A stretch of DNA of 64,000 bases from Streptomyces luomodiensis (GTDB lineage: Bacteria; Actinomycetota; Actinomycetes; Streptomycetales; Streptomycetaceae): positions 7,130,001-7,194,000 of the forward strand of contig NZ_CP117522.1 of assembly GCF_031679605.1 (NCBI RefSeq), in the 5' to 3' direction. A program made the translations under genes and the position numbers. Of the stretch, positions 36,497 through 46,079 are shown piece after piece (position 1 is the first letter of the stretch; every line of letters begins with the position of its first letter). The notes beneath the pieces are model-generated. The model saw only the letters and a list, made by a program, of their open reading frames with translations. It searched no databases and had not been told where the DNA came from.

Positions 36497-36985
36497 GTGG
36501 ACATGCACAACGCGCGCGACACGGGAGCCGCGCGGCTGGACGATCCGTGGTACGACACGCTCGCGTCCGGCTGGGCCGAGCCGGACGACACGGACAGCGG
36601 ACCCCGGCGCACGCGTCCGCCCGCCGCCGGAGAGACCGGTCCGGCCGAAGACGTTCATACGGCCGCGGAGGTCTATACGAAGGTGCACGGCAGCGCAGCC
36701 TTCCAGGAGGTGCGCCGACGCCACCGCCGGTTCGTGTTCCCGGCGGTCGCCGCGTTCCTCATCTGGTACCTCGCGTATGTCGTCGCGGCGACCACCGCCC
36801 CCGGCCTGATGGCCCGCCCCGTCGTGGGCACCCTCAACGTCGCGATGCTCGCCGGGCTCGCGCAGTTCGCCACCACCTTCCTCCTGGCCTGGGCCTACGC
36901 CCGGCACGCACGGCTGCGCCGGGACCGGGCCGCGCTCGAACTCCGCTGGGTGACGCAGGAGATGATGCGGGGGCACCGGCGGTGA
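36497..36985 (+). CDS. DUF485 small membrane protein, partner of the solute symporter
   Basis: 162 residues. A hydrophilic N-terminus of about 75 residues precedes two membrane helices (FVFPAVAAFLIWYLAYVVAATTA and LNVAMLAGLAQFATTFLLAWAYA), the DUF485/YjcH layout. In many bacteria such a protein is encoded just before acetate/pyruvate symporters (ActP/MctC type). The GTG at 36497 follows GAGGAG by 7 bases. Its stop overlaps the next start in GTGA, indicating translational coupling. Confidence 0.85.
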   Translation: MDMHNARDTGAARLDDPWYDTLASGWAEPDDTDSGPRRTRPPAAGETGPAEDVHTAAEVYTKVHGSAAFQEVRRRHRRFVFPAVAAFLIWYLAYVVAATTAPGLMARPVVGTLNVAMLAGLAQFATTFLLAWAYARHARLRRDRAALELRWVTQEMMRGHRR

Positions 36986-38580
36986 CCGGGAATCACCAGA
37001 GCCTGGCGCTGCTGCTCTTCGGCGCCTTCGTGGCGGCCACCTTGGGGATCACCACCTGGGCGGGGCGCAGACGGTACGGCTCCCCGGAGGAGTTCTACGC
37101 GGGCGGGCGGCTGTTCTCCCCGGTGGAGAACGGCTTCGCCATCGCGGGTGACTACCTGTCCGCCGCCTCCTTCCTCGGGATCTCCGGACTCGTCGCGCTC
37201 TTCGGCTATGACGGGGTGCTGTACTGCGTGGGCTTCTTCGTGGCCTGGCTGGTGGTGCTGCTGGTCGCCGAACTGGTCCGCAACTGCGGCCGGTTCACCC
37301 TGGCCGATGTGGTGGCCGCCCGGACGCGGGAACGCCCGGTCCGGATCGCCGCGGGCGTCTCCTCGATCACGGTCTGCGTGCTCTACCTCGTCGCCCAGAT
37401 GGTCGGCGCGGGCAGTCTGATCGCCCTGCTGATCGGGGAGACGGGCGGCCGCGCCCGCGCCTGGACGGTGATCGGCGTGGGCACCCTGATGGTGATCTTC
37501 GTGGCGCTGGGCGGGATGCGTGCCACGACCTGGATCCAGATCGTGAAGGCCGTCCTGCTGATGGCCGGGGCGATCGCGCTGACCGCCCTGGTCCTGATCC
37601 GCTTCCACGGCGATCTCGACGCGCTGCTCGGCACCGCGGCGCGGAACAGCGGACACGGCGCGGACTTCCTCGCCCCCGGGCTCCATTACGGCGGTGACTG
37701 GACCGCCCGGCTGGACTTCGTCAGCCTCGGCCTGGCCCTGGTGCTGGGCACCGCCGGGCTGCCGCACATCCTTACGCGCTTGTCCACCGTGCCCACCGCC
37801 CGTGCCGCCCGCCGGTCGGTGATCTGGTCCATCGGGCTGATCGGCGGCTTCTCCCTGATGACGATCGTGCTCGGCTTCGGCGCGGCCGCCGTGCTGGGCA
37901 CCGATGCCGTACGGACCTCCGACGCGGCCGGGAACACGGCCGTTCCGCTGCTCGCGCTCGACCTCGGCGGGGGCGCCGGATCGACCGGGGGCACGGTGCT
38001 GTTCGCGGTCGTCGCCGCCGTCGCCTTCGCCACTATCCTCGCCGTCGTCGCCGGGATCACCCTCGCCTCCTCCGCCTCGGCCGCCCATGACCTCTACGGC
38101 GCGCTGAGCCGGCGGACGGACCGCACACCGCGCGGGGAGGTGGCGGTGGCGCGGATCGCCGCGGTGGGCATCGGGGCGGCCGCGATCGGGCTCGGGCTGC
38201 TCGCCGAGGACCTCAATGTCGCGTTCCTGGTGGGGCTCGCGTTCGCCGCCGCGGCCTCGGCGAACCTTCCGGTGCTGCTGTACTCGCTGTTCTGGCGGCG
38301 GTTCACCGCGCGCGGCGCGGTGTGGGCGGTGTACGGGGGACTGCTCCCGGCGGTGGTGCTGGTGGTGCTGTCCCCGGTGGTCTCCGGCAGCCCGGACGCG
38401 ATCTGCTCCGGGGTGGACTTCCACCTCTTCCCGCTGCGGAACCCGGGCCTGGTCTCGGTGCCGCTCGGCTTCATCGCCGGCTGGCTCGGGACGGTCACCT
38501 CACTCGCGCCCGCCCCCGGGCATGCCGCCAAGCACGCCGAGACGGAGGTGCGGGCCCTCACCGGGGCGGGCGCGGCCTGA
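36982..38580 (+). CDS. Sodium:solute symporter family (acetate/monocarboxylate type) permease
   Basis: 532-residue SSS-family carrier with about 13 membrane helices. Typical signatures are EEFYAGGRLFSPVENGFAIAGDYLSAASFLGISG near the N-terminus and GTAGLPHILTRLSTVPTARAARRS in the middle. Similar proteins with a DUF485 partner take up acetate, propionate or pyruvate with a cation. It is translationally coupled to the DUF485 gene. The CitA/CitB-like two-component genes read toward it from the other strand and may control it. The exact substrate is inferred. Confidence 0.85.
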   Translation: MTGNHQSLALLLFGAFVAATLGITTWAGRRRYGSPEEFYAGGRLFSPVENGFAIAGDYLSAASFLGISGLVALFGYDGVLYCVGFFVAWLVVLLVAELVRNCGRFTLADVVAARTRERPVRIAAGVSSITVCVLYLVAQMVGAGSLIALLIGETGGRARAWTVIGVGTLMVIFVALGGMRATTWIQIVKAVLLMAGAIALTALVLIRFHGDLDALLGTAARNSGHGADFLAPGLHYGGDWTARLDFVSLGLALVLGTAGLPHILTRLSTVPTARAARRSVIWSIGLIGGFSLMTIVLGFGAAAVLGTDAVRTSDAAGNTAVPLLALDLGGGAGSTGGTVLFAVVAAVAFATILAVVAGITLASSASAAHDLYGALSRRTDRTPRGEVAVARIAAVGIGAAAIGLGLLAEDLNVAFLVGLAFAAAASANLPVLLYSLFWRRFTARGAVWAVYGGLLPAVVLVVLSPVVSGSPDAICSGVDFHLFPLRNPGLVSVPLGFIAGWLGTVTSLAPAPGHAAKHAETEVRALTGAGAA

Positions 38581-38606
38581 CGGGCGGACCGGGGGCAGGG
38601 CGGGGT

Positions 38607-39308
38607 TCAGACCCAGGCATAGCGGTGCTCGGGGCGGCCGGTCTCGCCGTATTTGAGGCTGAGCCGCACCCTGCCGGTGCGCTCCAGCAGCTTGAGATAG
38701 CGCTGTGCGGTCTGCCTGCTGAGCGAGGAGCGCTCGGCCACCTCCTGTGCCGACAGCGGGCCCTCGGCGCCCCGCAGCACCTCCCGTACGAGGTCGGCGG
38801 TGAGCGCCGAGTGGCCCTTGGGCAGCTCGGTGGGGCCGGCCGAGGCGCCGCCCAGGGCGCCGAAGATCCGGTCCACCTGGTCCTGCCCCGCCTCCCCGCC
38901 GTCCTCGAGCGCACGGCGCAGCGCCGCGTAACCCTCCAACTTGGCGCGCAGCCCCGCGAAGGTGAACGGTTTGACCAGGTATTGCAGCGCGCCGTGGCGC
39001 ATCGCCGCCTGGACGGTCGCGATATCGCGGGCCGCGGTCACCATGATCACGTCGGTGTGGTGGCCGAGCTGCCGCAGCCGCCGCACCAGCGCCAGCCCCG
39101 TCTCGTCCGGCAGATAGTGGTCGAGCAGCACCAGGTCGACGGGGGTGCCCGCCAGGAAGGCCAGCGCCTCGGCGGCGGTGTGCGCCTGCCCCGCGACGCG
39201 GAAACCGGTCACCTTCCCGACGTACGCCGCGTTGACCCGGGCCACCCGGACGTCGTCGTCCACGACCAGCACCTCCAGGGGCCCGTCCGGTCCGGTTCGA
39301 TGGGTCAT
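38607..39308 (-). CDS. CitB/DcuR-type response regulator
   Basis: 233 residues. The receiver domain has the acidic pair VLVVDDDVRVARVN, phospho-acceptor Asp in VDLVLLDHYLPDETG and the Lys in YLVKPFTFAGL. The C-terminal HTH (LSAQEVAERSSLSRQTAQRYLKLLERTGRVRLSLKYG) is the winged helix found in regulators of C4-dicarboxylate/citrate uptake. ATG at 39308 follows AGGAGAG and overlaps the end of the kinase gene. Its likely target is the adjacent DUF485/symporter pair. Confidence 0.88.
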   Translation of the reverse strand: MTHRTGPDGPLEVLVVDDDVRVARVNAAYVGKVTGFRVAGQAHTAAEALAFLAGTPVDLVLLDHYLPDETGLALVRRLRQLGHHTDVIMVTAARDIATVQAAMRHGALQYLVKPFTFAGLRAKLEGYAALRRALEDGGEAGQDQVDRIFGALGGASAGPTELPKGHSALTADLVREVLRGAEGPLSAQEVAERSSLSRQTAQRYLKLLERTGRVRLSLKYGETGRPEHRYAWV

Positions 39309-40975
39309 CGTGACTCTCCTGTCGCGGTCGGCGGCGTCCCGGCCGGCTGTTCGGCCAGCGCCTCGGGGAGGACGACGGTGAACTCCGCGCCCCCGCCCTC
39401 GCGGTCGGACACGCGTACGCTGCCACCCTGGCGTTCGGCGAGGCGGCGGACCAGCGCGAGCCCGATGCCGCGTTTCCCGTGCGCGGGCGGCTGCTTGGTC
39501 GACCAGCCCTCGGTGAAGACCACATCGCGCCGGTCGGCGGGGATTCCGGGGCCGGTGTCGGAGACCCGCAGCAGCACCGTGCGGTCGTCCGCGCCCAGCG
39601 CCACCTCGACCCGCGGCTCCGGCGAACCGGCCGCCGCGTCCACGGCGTTGTCGATGAGATTGCCGACGATCGTCACCAGACCCGGTGGATCCACCAGCCG
39701 GTTGGGCAGCAGGCTGTCCTCGGCGACGCACAGCGACACCCCGCGCTCGGTGGCCACCGTGGCCTTGCCGACCAGCAGGGAGGCCAGCAGCGGATCCCGC
39801 ACCCGCTCGGTGACCTGTTCGGCGGTGGCCCGGTGCACCCCGATCGCCTCGGTGATGAACTCCATCGCCTCGTCGTGCAGCTCGAGTTCGAGCAGGCCCA
39901 GGAGGGTGTGCATCCGGTTGGCGTGCTCATGGTCCTGCGCCCGCAGGGCGTCGATCAGCCCGCGGGTGCCGTCCAGTTCGCGGCCCAGCCGCTCCAGCTC
40001 GGTGCGGTCACGCAGGGTGGCCACCGCACCGCCGTCGTCCGTCGGCATCCGGTTGGCCACCAGCACCCGGCCGCCGCTGACGGTCAGCAGATCGGCGCCG
40101 GTGACCCGGCCGGCCAGCACATCGGTGGTGCGGCCCGGGGGCAGCACCGCCTCCAGCGGCTGCCCGGTGTCCTCGGCGCGCAGATCCAGCAGCCGCTGCG
40201 CCTCGTCGTTGAGCAGCCGGATACGGCCGTGGGCGTCGAGGGCGACGACGCCTTCCCGGATGCCGTGCAGCATCGCCTCGCGCTCGGCGAGCAGTGCGGA
40301 GATATCCGAGAAGGCCAGGTCATGGGTGCGTCGCTGGAGCCGGCGGGCGACCAGGAAGGCCGCCAGGGCGCCGACGGCGAGCGCGCCGCCCGCGTAGGCG
40401 AGCATCTCGGGGACGGCGGCGACGAGCCGGGCGCGCACGCTCTCGTAGGAGATGCCCACCGAGACGGCGCCCACGATGCGGCCGTTCCCGGTGCGCAGCG
40501 GGACCTTGCCGCGGGCCGACCGGCCGAGGGTGCCCTCGTCGATCTCCATGATCTCCCGGCCGCCGAGGGCGGCGGTGGGGTCGGTCGAGACGTGCTTCCC
40601 GATCTCGTCGGGGGAGGTGTGCGACCAGCGCACCCCGCGCCGGTCCATGATCACGACGTATTCGGCGCCGGTCGCGAGGCGGATGCGCTCCGCCTCGGTC
40701 TGCACCGGTCCGTCGGGGCTGGGCCGGGTGTGCTGGAGCGCCTCGGCCAGCCGGGGCTCGGCGGCCGTGGTCTGGGCGATGGCCAGGGCGCGGCGCATGG
40801 CCTGGTCGTCGAGGTGGTCGCTGAGCGGCGCGAGGAAGAGGCCGGTCGCGAGCACGGTGACCCCCGTGGCGATGGCCAGCTGCATCAGCAGGACCTGGGA
40901 GAAGACGCGTCGGGGCCAGCCGATGCGCCACCTGGTGGCCGTGGCTGCCGGCCCCGGCGGTATCGCGGCGCTCAT
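39305..40975 (-). CDS. CitA/DcuS-type sensor histidine kinase
   Basis: 556 residues. The first membrane helix (about residues 25-50) and the second (about 190-212) enclose a periplasmic-type PASc3/Cache sensor (AEYVVIMDRRGVRWSHTSPDEIGKHV ... GAVSVGISYESVRARL), as in citrate and C4-dicarboxylate sensors. A cytoplasmic PAS follows (EGVVALDAHGRIRLLNDEAQRLL). The phospho-accepting His is in ALRAQDHEHANRMHTLLGLLEL; HATPase boxes are GNLIDNAVDAA, DTGPGIP and GKRGIGLALVRRL. It overlaps the response regulator gene by 4 bases, so the two are one operon. It should sense a small carboxylate outside the cell. Confidence 0.9.
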   Translation of the reverse strand: MSAAIPPGPAATATRWRIGWPRRVFSQVLLMQLAIATGVTVLATGLFLAPLSDHLDDQAMRRALAIAQTTAAEPRLAEALQHTRPSPDGPVQTEAERIRLATGAEYVVIMDRRGVRWSHTSPDEIGKHVSTDPTAALGGREIMEIDEGTLGRSARGKVPLRTGNGRIVGAVSVGISYESVRARLVAAVPEMLAYAGGALAVGALAAFLVARRLQRRTHDLAFSDISALLAEREAMLHGIREGVVALDAHGRIRLLNDEAQRLLDLRAEDTGQPLEAVLPPGRTTDVLAGRVTGADLLTVSGGRVLVANRMPTDDGGAVATLRDRTELERLGRELDGTRGLIDALRAQDHEHANRMHTLLGLLELELHDEAMEFITEAIGVHRATAEQVTERVRDPLLASLLVGKATVATERGVSLCVAEDSLLPNRLVDPPGLVTIVGNLIDNAVDAAAGSPEPRVEVALGADDRTVLLRVSDTGPGIPADRRDVVFTEGWSTKQPPAHGKRGIGLALVRRLAERQGGSVRVSDREGGGAEFTVVLPEALAEQPAGTPPTATGESR

Positions 40976-41059
40976 GGCAACGAAGGGTAACCAAGGGCAG
41001 CCCGCGGGAGCCCCGGCAGGATCCCGGAGCGCGGGGCCGGGGAAGGGTGGTCCGGGCCT

Positions 41060-41099
41060 GGGGGAGGTTGGGCTGGGGTCCTGTGGGTGTGGGGCCGGG
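41060..41099 (+). other. G-quadruplex-type run upstream of the sensor kinase
   Basis: At least five runs of three or more G separated by loops of 2-6 bases occur between 41060 and 41099, in a 228-bp gap upstream of the kinase gene. The G-rich strand is the plus strand, the template for the kinase mRNA. Confidence 0.6.
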
Positions 41100-41203
41100 A
41101 ACGGCGGTCTGGGTGCCGCACGCGGGCCCGGGGGCGGCGGTTCGGGGCGCTACGGGCAGAGGCCGGGGAACGCGGGCCGGGTACTCCGGGGCAGGGCGCG
41201 GGC

Positions 41204-42181
41204 TCAGGAGTGGCCGGCGGCCATCGCCCGTACGCCGGAGGCGGGCCGCCGCCGGGCGGCCCGGATCCCGATGACCTCCATCCGGGCCGGGGAGCCCAGC
41301 GGGAAGCCGCAGCTCTGCGGCCGCGGCGGCGTCTCGGCGACCTGTGCGACGCTCACCCGCCAGGCCCGGCCGTCGCGGTGCGCGACGGTCACGGTCCAGA
41401 CCGGGGCCCCGCCCTCGGCCCTCGCGACGGTCAGCGCGTCGGCCCCGTCCTCACCGGTCATCTCCCGGACGGCCAGCTCCGCCGCCTGACCGGGGCGCTC
41501 CCAGGTGGAGCGGCCACGGCAGTCGTCGGTGACGACCTTGCCGTGCCGCAGCGCCTCGATGACGTCCTTGACGCCCTGCGCGGTGGCGCGGCCGTAGGTG
41601 TAGCCGTGCGGCAGCACGACGAGGGTGGGGGAGAAGCGATGGCCGCCGATATGGGTGATCTCCCAGGTGCCGTGAACCCCGGAGGCGGCCAGCTCACCGG
41701 CGAGCGGGCGGCCGAGGAGGGCGCAACAGCGGTCGCGCTTGCCGTTGGTGCACACCAGCACCAGCGGGTCGCCGGTGTACTCCTCCCAGGCCGTGGGGTC
41801 GTGGGGGCGCAGGGTCAGCCCGGCGGGGTCGCCCGCGCCCAGCGCGGCGAAGTCCAGGCCGAGCAGCCGTGCGGGGTCGTCCAGGGCAGTGGTACGGATC
41901 CAGGAGCGGCCGGGCCCGGTGTGCGCCACGAACACCCGGTGCCGGGCGCCGGTGTGCAGATCGGCGTGGCGGCCGGGGCGGCGGATCAGCGCGACCCGCA
42001 CGCCGGTGGTCTCGGCGGCGCGCTCCAGGGCGCGTCCGACGGCCGCGTCCAGACGGCTGGCGGTGAGGGCCTCGGCGCCCCAGGGGCCGGGTTGTTCCAC
42101 CAGCAGCCAGGTGGAGGCGGTGGCCGCCGTCCCGGCGAGCGGCTCGGACAGGTCGCGGGAGGCGGTCGTGCACGTGCTCAC
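41204..42181 (-). CDS. Sucrase/ferredoxin-like family protein under an iron box
   Basis: 325 residues of the Suc_Fer-like family, a thioredoxin-fold [2Fe-2S] ferredoxin. Candidate cluster cysteines are in LVLVCTNGKRDRCCALLG, and the family HxxGHRFxP element is present (EITHIGGHRFSPTLVVLPHGYTYGR). No signal peptide. The GTG at 42181 gives MSTCTTASRDLSEPLAGTA; the longer open frame runs through the operator and is rejected. A perfect 15-bp iron box overlaps the -10 (TAGGCT, 42189-42194) of a leaderless promoter, so iron-dependent repression by a DtxR/DmdR protein is expected. A role as a redox partner in iron or siderophore metabolism is inferred. Confidence 0.85.
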   Translation of the reverse strand: MSTCTTASRDLSEPLAGTAATASTWLLVEQPGPWGAEALTASRLDAAVGRALERAAETTGVRVALIRRPGRHADLHTGARHRVFVAHTGPGRSWIRTTALDDPARLLGLDFAALGAGDPAGLTLRPHDPTAWEEYTGDPLVLVCTNGKRDRCCALLGRPLAGELAASGVHGTWEITHIGGHRFSPTLVVLPHGYTYGRATAQGVKDVIEALRHGKVVTDDCRGRSTWERPGQAAELAVREMTGEDGADALTVARAEGGAPVWTVTVAHRDGRAWRVSVAQVAETPPRPQSCGFPLGSPARMEVIGIRAARRRPASGVRAMAAGHS

Positions 42182-42183
42182 GA

Positions 42184-42198
42184 AGGTTAGCCTAACCT
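42184..42198. promoter_or_regulatory. DtxR/DmdR-type iron box
   Basis: AGGTTAGCCTAACCT is a perfect 7-bp inverted repeat around one base. It matches the centre of the 19-bp actinobacterial iron box (TTAGGTTAGGCTAACCTAA). It ends 2 bases upstream of the GTG of the ferredoxin-like gene and covers the probable -10. Confidence 0.85.
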
Positions 42199-42389
42199 CT
42201 CTTGATCGAGAACGCCCGCCGGAGCCGTGAGGGGGAGAGGCAACTGGCCGTATCCGCCCGCATTCGCCCGCATGCGCCTGTATCACGTCCGTATCCGGCC
42301 CGTATCCGGCTGGGTATCCGTCGCGTACCGCCGTTCCATGGGATGGGAGCGGGCGGGACAATGACGCCCCGGGGGCGGAGGGGGCGGAT

Positions 42390-42794
42390 ATGGGCGGCTT
42401 ATGGGCGCGGTGGCGCAGACGCCGGGACAGACGCGCGGCGCGTTCGCTGGATCCCGCGCTGACGGCGAAAGTGAGGGCGGCCTACGACGAGGGGCGGCCG
42501 ATTCCCGAACCGCTCGCCCGTCAGGCGGCCGAGGCCGGTGATCCGCGGGGGATGACCGTCTACGGCATCGTGCTGGGCAAGCGGGGCGCGTACGCCGAGG
42601 CGGTCCACTGGCTGGGCAAGGCCGCCGCGACGGGTGACATCCAGGCCATGGTGGTGCTCGGCACCCTCCACCTGGACCTCGGTGATGTGGGCGAGGCGGA
42701 GCGGCACTTCCGCCGGGCGGCGGACCGCGGACACGCCGGCGCGCGCCTCGCCCTCCAGCAGATGCGCGCCCGACGCAACGGCAGCGGCCACTGA
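42390..42794 (+). CDS. Small Sel1/TPR-like repeat protein
   Basis: 134 residues. After a basic N-terminus (MGGLWARWRRRRDRRAARS) there are two or three helical repeats of the Sel1/tetratricopeptide type: DPRGMTVYGIVLGKRGAYAEAVHWLGKAAATGD, IQAMVVLGTLHLDLGDVGEAERHFRRAADRGH and AGARLALQQM. Such folds bind proteins; no partner is evident. The ATG at 42390 is preceded by a GGAGGGGG-type site. Confidence 0.75.
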   Translation: MGGLWARWRRRRDRRAARSLDPALTAKVRAAYDEGRPIPEPLARQAAEAGDPRGMTVYGIVLGKRGAYAEAVHWLGKAAATGDIQAMVVLGTLHLDLGDVGEAERHFRRAADRGHAGARLALQQMRARRNGSGH

Positions 42795-42866
42795 GGGCGG
42801 TTTCCGCGGCCCTTACGCCGTCCGGGGGACGAGGCGGGCCGGGGCGGCGGATGGCGGTTCGGGGGC

Positions 42867-43240
42867 GAGGTCGAGGGCGTGGACGGCGCCGGGCGGGGGC
42901 GCGGGTGTGGATGGCGCGGTCCGGGGCGAACCCCGGACCCGGACACGAATGGCGCGGTGGGGGAGCGAGGTCGAGGGCGCGTACGCCGCCGGGCGGGGGC
43001 GTGGGTGTGGACGGCGTGGTCCGGGGGCGAACCCCGGACCCGGACACGAACGGCGGGTGGGGGAGCGAGGCCGAGGGCGCGGACGCGGCAGGGTCGAGGG
43101 CGTGGACGGCGCCGGGCGGGGGCGCGGGTGTGGACGGCGTGGTCCGGAGCGAACCCCGGACCCGGACATGAACGGCGCAGTGGGGGACCGAGGTCGAGGG
43201 CGCGGACGCGGCAGGGCCGAGGGCGCGGACGGCGCGGGGC
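42867..43240. repeat. Tandem long repeats (100-bp period) upstream of the parC terminator
   Basis: Units begin GAGGTCGAGGGCG at 42867, 42967, 43067 (GAGGCCGAGGGCG) and 43190. The first two are 100 bp; the third is 123 bp because of a 23-bp internal duplication. Each contains GGGCGGGGGCG-GGGTGTGGA and GAACCCCGGACCCGGACA blocks. The last copy is truncated near 43240. Confidence 0.85.
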
Positions 43241-43250
43241 CGGGAACGGC

Positions 43251-43285
43251 CAGGGGCGCGGCACTCTCGCGGTGCCGCGCCCCTG
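43251..43285 (-). terminator. parC terminator
   Basis: A 14-bp perfect stem CAGGGGCGCGGCAC (43251-43264) pairs with 43272-43285; the loop is 7 bases. It lies 24 bases after the parC stop. Confidence 0.8.
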
Positions 43286-43308
43286 CGCGCTCGTCGTGCT
43301 CGTCCGGG

Positions 43309-45762
43309 CTACACCGGCCCGGCCACCACCGCCACCGGCTTGGTGAGCGGCACACCCGAGCCGTCCCGGCGCGGGTCGATCTCCGGCAGCGTGGCCGGGG
43401 TTCCGCTCGCCGTCGCCGCGCGGGCCGGTGCCGCGCCCGCCCAGGCCAGGACCAGGCGGTCCTCGCCCTTCAGGAACCGCTGGCAGCGCACCCCGCCCGT
43501 GGCCCGGCCCTTGCGCGGGTACTGGTCGAAGGGGGTGAGCTTGGCCGACTGCTGCACCGAGTCATCGAGCGTGCCGCTGGCCCCCGCGACCGTGAAGACC
43601 ACCGCGTCGCCCGCCGGGTCGACGGCCGTGAACGAGATCACCTTGGCGCCGGAGCCGAGCTTGATGCCCGCCATACCACCCGCGGCGCGGCCCTGGGGCC
43701 GCACCTGGCTCGCCGCGTAGCGCAGCAGCTGGGCGTCGTCGCTGATGAAGACCAGGTCCTCCTCGCCGGTGCGCAGCTCCACCGCGCCCACGATCCGGTC
43801 GCCCTCCTTGAGGCTGATGACCTCCAACTCGTCCTTGTTGGCGGGGTAGTCGGGGACCACGCGCTTGACGACGCCCTGCTCCGTGCCGATCGCGAGCCCT
43901 GGTGAGGACTCGTCCAGGGTGGTGAGGCAGATCAGCTCCTCGCCGTCCTCCAGCGAGAGGAATTCGGCGATGGGCGCCCCGCCCGCCAGATTGGGGGACG
44001 CGGCCGACTCCGGGAGGATCGGGAGGTCGATCACCGAGAGCCGCAGCAGCCGCCCGTCCGAGGTCACCGCCCCCACGGAACCCCGGGCCGTGGCCGGGAC
44101 CGCCGAGACGATCACATCGTGCTTGGCGCGCTTGGCCTTCGTCTCGCCGGGGAACGGCTCGCCGTTGGCGGTGCGGGCCAGCAGCCCGGTGGAGGACAGC
44201 AGCACCCGGCAGGGGTCGTCCGCGACCTCCAGCGGCACCGCGGTCACCGGTGCGTTGGAGGACTCCAGCAGCACCGTGCGGCGCGGGGTGCCGAACTTCT
44301 TGGCCACCGCGGCCAGCTCGCCGGAGACCAGCTTGCGCAGCTCGGCGTCGGAGTCGAGGATCCGGGTCAGCTCCTCGATCTCGGCGTTGAGCCTGTCGCG
44401 CTCCGACTCCAGCTCCAGCCGGTCGAACTTGGTCAGCCGGCGCAGCGGAGTGTCCAGGATGTACTGCGTCTGGATGTCGGAGAGGCCGAAGCGCTCGATG
44501 AGCGACCGCTTGGCCTCCGCCGCGTTCTCGCTCTGCCGGATGATGCGGATGACCTCGTCGATGTCGAGGAGGGCCACCAGCAGACCCTCGACCAGGTGCA
44601 GCCGGTCGCGCCGCTTGGTGCGGCGGAACTCGCTACGCCGCCGGACCACGTCGAAGCGGTGGTCGAGGTAGACCTCCAGCAGCTCCTTCAGCCCCAGCGT
44701 GAGCGGCTGGCCGTCCACCAGCGCCACGTTGTTGATGCCGAAGGACTCCTCCATCGGTGTGAGCTTGTAGAGCTGCTCCAGCACGGCCTCGGGGTTGAAG
44801 CCGTTCTTGATCTCGATCACCAGCCGCAGCCCGTGCTCACGGTCGGTGAGGTCCTTGACGTCCGCGATGCCCTGGAGCTTCTTCGCGCCGACCAGGTCCT
44901 TGATCTTGGAGATGACCTTCTCGGGGCCCACGGCGAAGGGCAGTTCGGTGACGACCAGACCCTTGCGGCGGGCCGTCACGTCCTCCACGGCCACGGTGGC
45001 GCGGATCTTGAACGTGCCGCGCCCCGTCTCGTAGGCGTCCCGGATGCCGCTCAGGCCCACGATCCGGCCGCCGGTCGGCAGGTCCGGCCCCGGTACGTAC
45101 CGCATCAGGGTGTCGAGATCCGCGCCCGGGTGCTTGATCAGATGGCGGGCGGCGGCGATGACCTCGCCCAGGTTGTGCGGCGGCATATTGGTCGCCATGC
45201 CGACCGCGATTCCGGACGTGCCGTTGACCAGCAGGTTCGGATAGGCGGCGGGGAGGGTGACGGGCTCCTGCTCACTGCCGTCGTAGTTCGGTGCGAAGTC
45301 GACCGTGTCCTCGTCGATCGACTCGGTCATCAGCGAGGTCGCCGACGCCATCCGGCACTCGGTGTACCGCATCGCCGCCGGCGGGTCGTCGTTGCCCAGC
45401 GAGCCGAAGTTCCCGTGGCCGTCGACCATCGGCAGGCGCATGGAGAACGGCTGCGCCATGCGCACCAGCGCGTCGTAGATCGACGCGTCGCCGTGCGGGT
45501 GGAGCTTTCCCATCACCTCACCGACGACACGGGCGCACTTCACGAACCCGCGCTCGGGGCGCAGCCCCATCTCGTTCATCTGGTAGAGGATGCGGCGGTG
45601 CACGGGCTTGAGCCCGTCACGGGCGTCGGGCAGCGCGCGCGAGTAGATGACCGAGTAGGCGTACTCGAGGTAGGAGCCCTGCATCTCGTCGACGACGTCG
45701 ATGTCGAGGATGCGCTCCTCGAAGTCGTCCGGCGGCGGGGTTTTGGTGCGGCGGCGGGCCAT
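43309..45762 (-). CDS. parC: DNA topoisomerase IV subunit A (ParC)
   Basis: 817-residue DNA-breaking subunit of topoisomerase IV, partner of ParE. The N-terminal cleavage core has [61 protein letters not shown], and the active tyrosine in [12 protein letters not shown]. The C-terminal DNA-wrapping domain (from about residue 500) has beta-pinwheel blades such as [29 protein letters not shown]. The ATG at 45762 follows AAGGAG at 11 bases; the frame continues upstream but without a better start. It lacks the canonical GyrA box QRRGGKG, supporting ParC rather than GyrA. Confidence 0.93.
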   Translation of the reverse strand: MARRRTKTPPPDDFEERILDIDVVDEMQGSYLEYAYSVIYSRALPDARDGLKPVHRRILYQMNEMGLRPERGFVKCARVVGEVMGKLHPHGDASIYDALVRMAQPFSMRLPMVDGHGNFGSLGNDDPPAAMRYTECRMASATSLMTESIDEDTVDFAPNYDGSEQEPVTLPAAYPNLLVNGTSGIAVGMATNMPPHNLGEVIAAARHLIKHPGADLDTLMRYVPGPDLPTGGRIVGLSGIRDAYETGRGTFKIRATVAVEDVTARRKGLVVTELPFAVGPEKVISKIKDLVGAKKLQGIADVKDLTDREHGLRLVIEIKNGFNPEAVLEQLYKLTPMEESFGINNVALVDGQPLTLGLKELLEVYLDHRFDVVRRRSEFRRTKRRDRLHLVEGLLVALLDIDEVIRIIRQSENAAEAKRSLIERFGLSDIQTQYILDTPLRRLTKFDRLELESERDRLNAEIEELTRILDSDAELRKLVSGELAAVAKKFGTPRRTVLLESSNAPVTAVPLEVADDPCRVLLSSTGLLARTANGEPFPGETKAKRAKHDVIVSAVPATARGSVGAVTSDGRLLRLSVIDLPILPESAASPNLAGGAPIAEFLSLEDGEELICLTTLDESSPGLAIGTEQGVVKRVVPDYPANKDELEVISLKEGDRIVGAVELRTGEEDLVFISDDAQLLRYAASQVRPQGRAAGGMAGIKLGSGAKVISFTAVDPAGDAVVFTVAGASGTLDDSVQQSAKLTPFDQYPRKGRATGGVRCQRFLKGEDRLVLAWAGAAPARAATASGTPATLPEIDPRRDGSGVPLTKPVAVVAGPV

Positions 45763-46079
45763 CGCGCTTGCGGCTCCTTCAACTGCCGATGAGGGATCTG
45801 ACGCCGACCATTGTGGCCCGGCCCGCCGACAAGTGTGGAACGGCCCGGGGTGGCCGGGGCCGGGACGGGCCCGCGGACCGTGCCCGGCACCCTGGTGTGA
45901 CGGCCCTTCGCGGAGGGGCCGGTCCGGCGTCCGAGGGATCGCGGAAACGGTTCGCGGAAACGGTTCGGGGGGATGGGAACGGACCGGAACTTCGCCAGAT
46001 GTCCGTGCGCTTGCATACAGTGACAGAAGCGCTGCGCAAGCGGCTGGCACGCGCTCATCACGCGATGGAAGGGACGTAC
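45763..46079. other. parC-M16 peptidase divergent intergenic region
   Basis: The 317-bp region holds two perfect tandem copies of CGCGGAAACGGTT (45940-45952 and 45953-45965). It must contain promoters for both divergent genes. No RNA gene was recognised. Confidence 0.55.
45940..45965. repeat. Two tandem 13-bp repeats upstream of the M16 peptidase gene
   Basis: CGCGGAAACGGTT occurs twice head to tail with no mismatch. The core GGAAACGG also occurs in the inverted repeat before rnhB. It could be a protein-binding site. Confidence 0.6.

Larger units (their letters stand above)
42795..43308. other. GC-rich repeat field between the Sel1-like gene and parC
   Basis: This 514-bp stretch has no credible gene. 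Almost all of it is the 100-bp-period repeat array annotated separately, followed by the parC terminator. Open frames here in several frames share the same repeats and are not conserved-looking proteins. Confidence 0.75.

Noticed and set aside
42634..43905. Plus frame across the 100-bp repeats into parC
   Set aside because: Repeat-derived Gly/Arg/Ala composition and antisense to parC.
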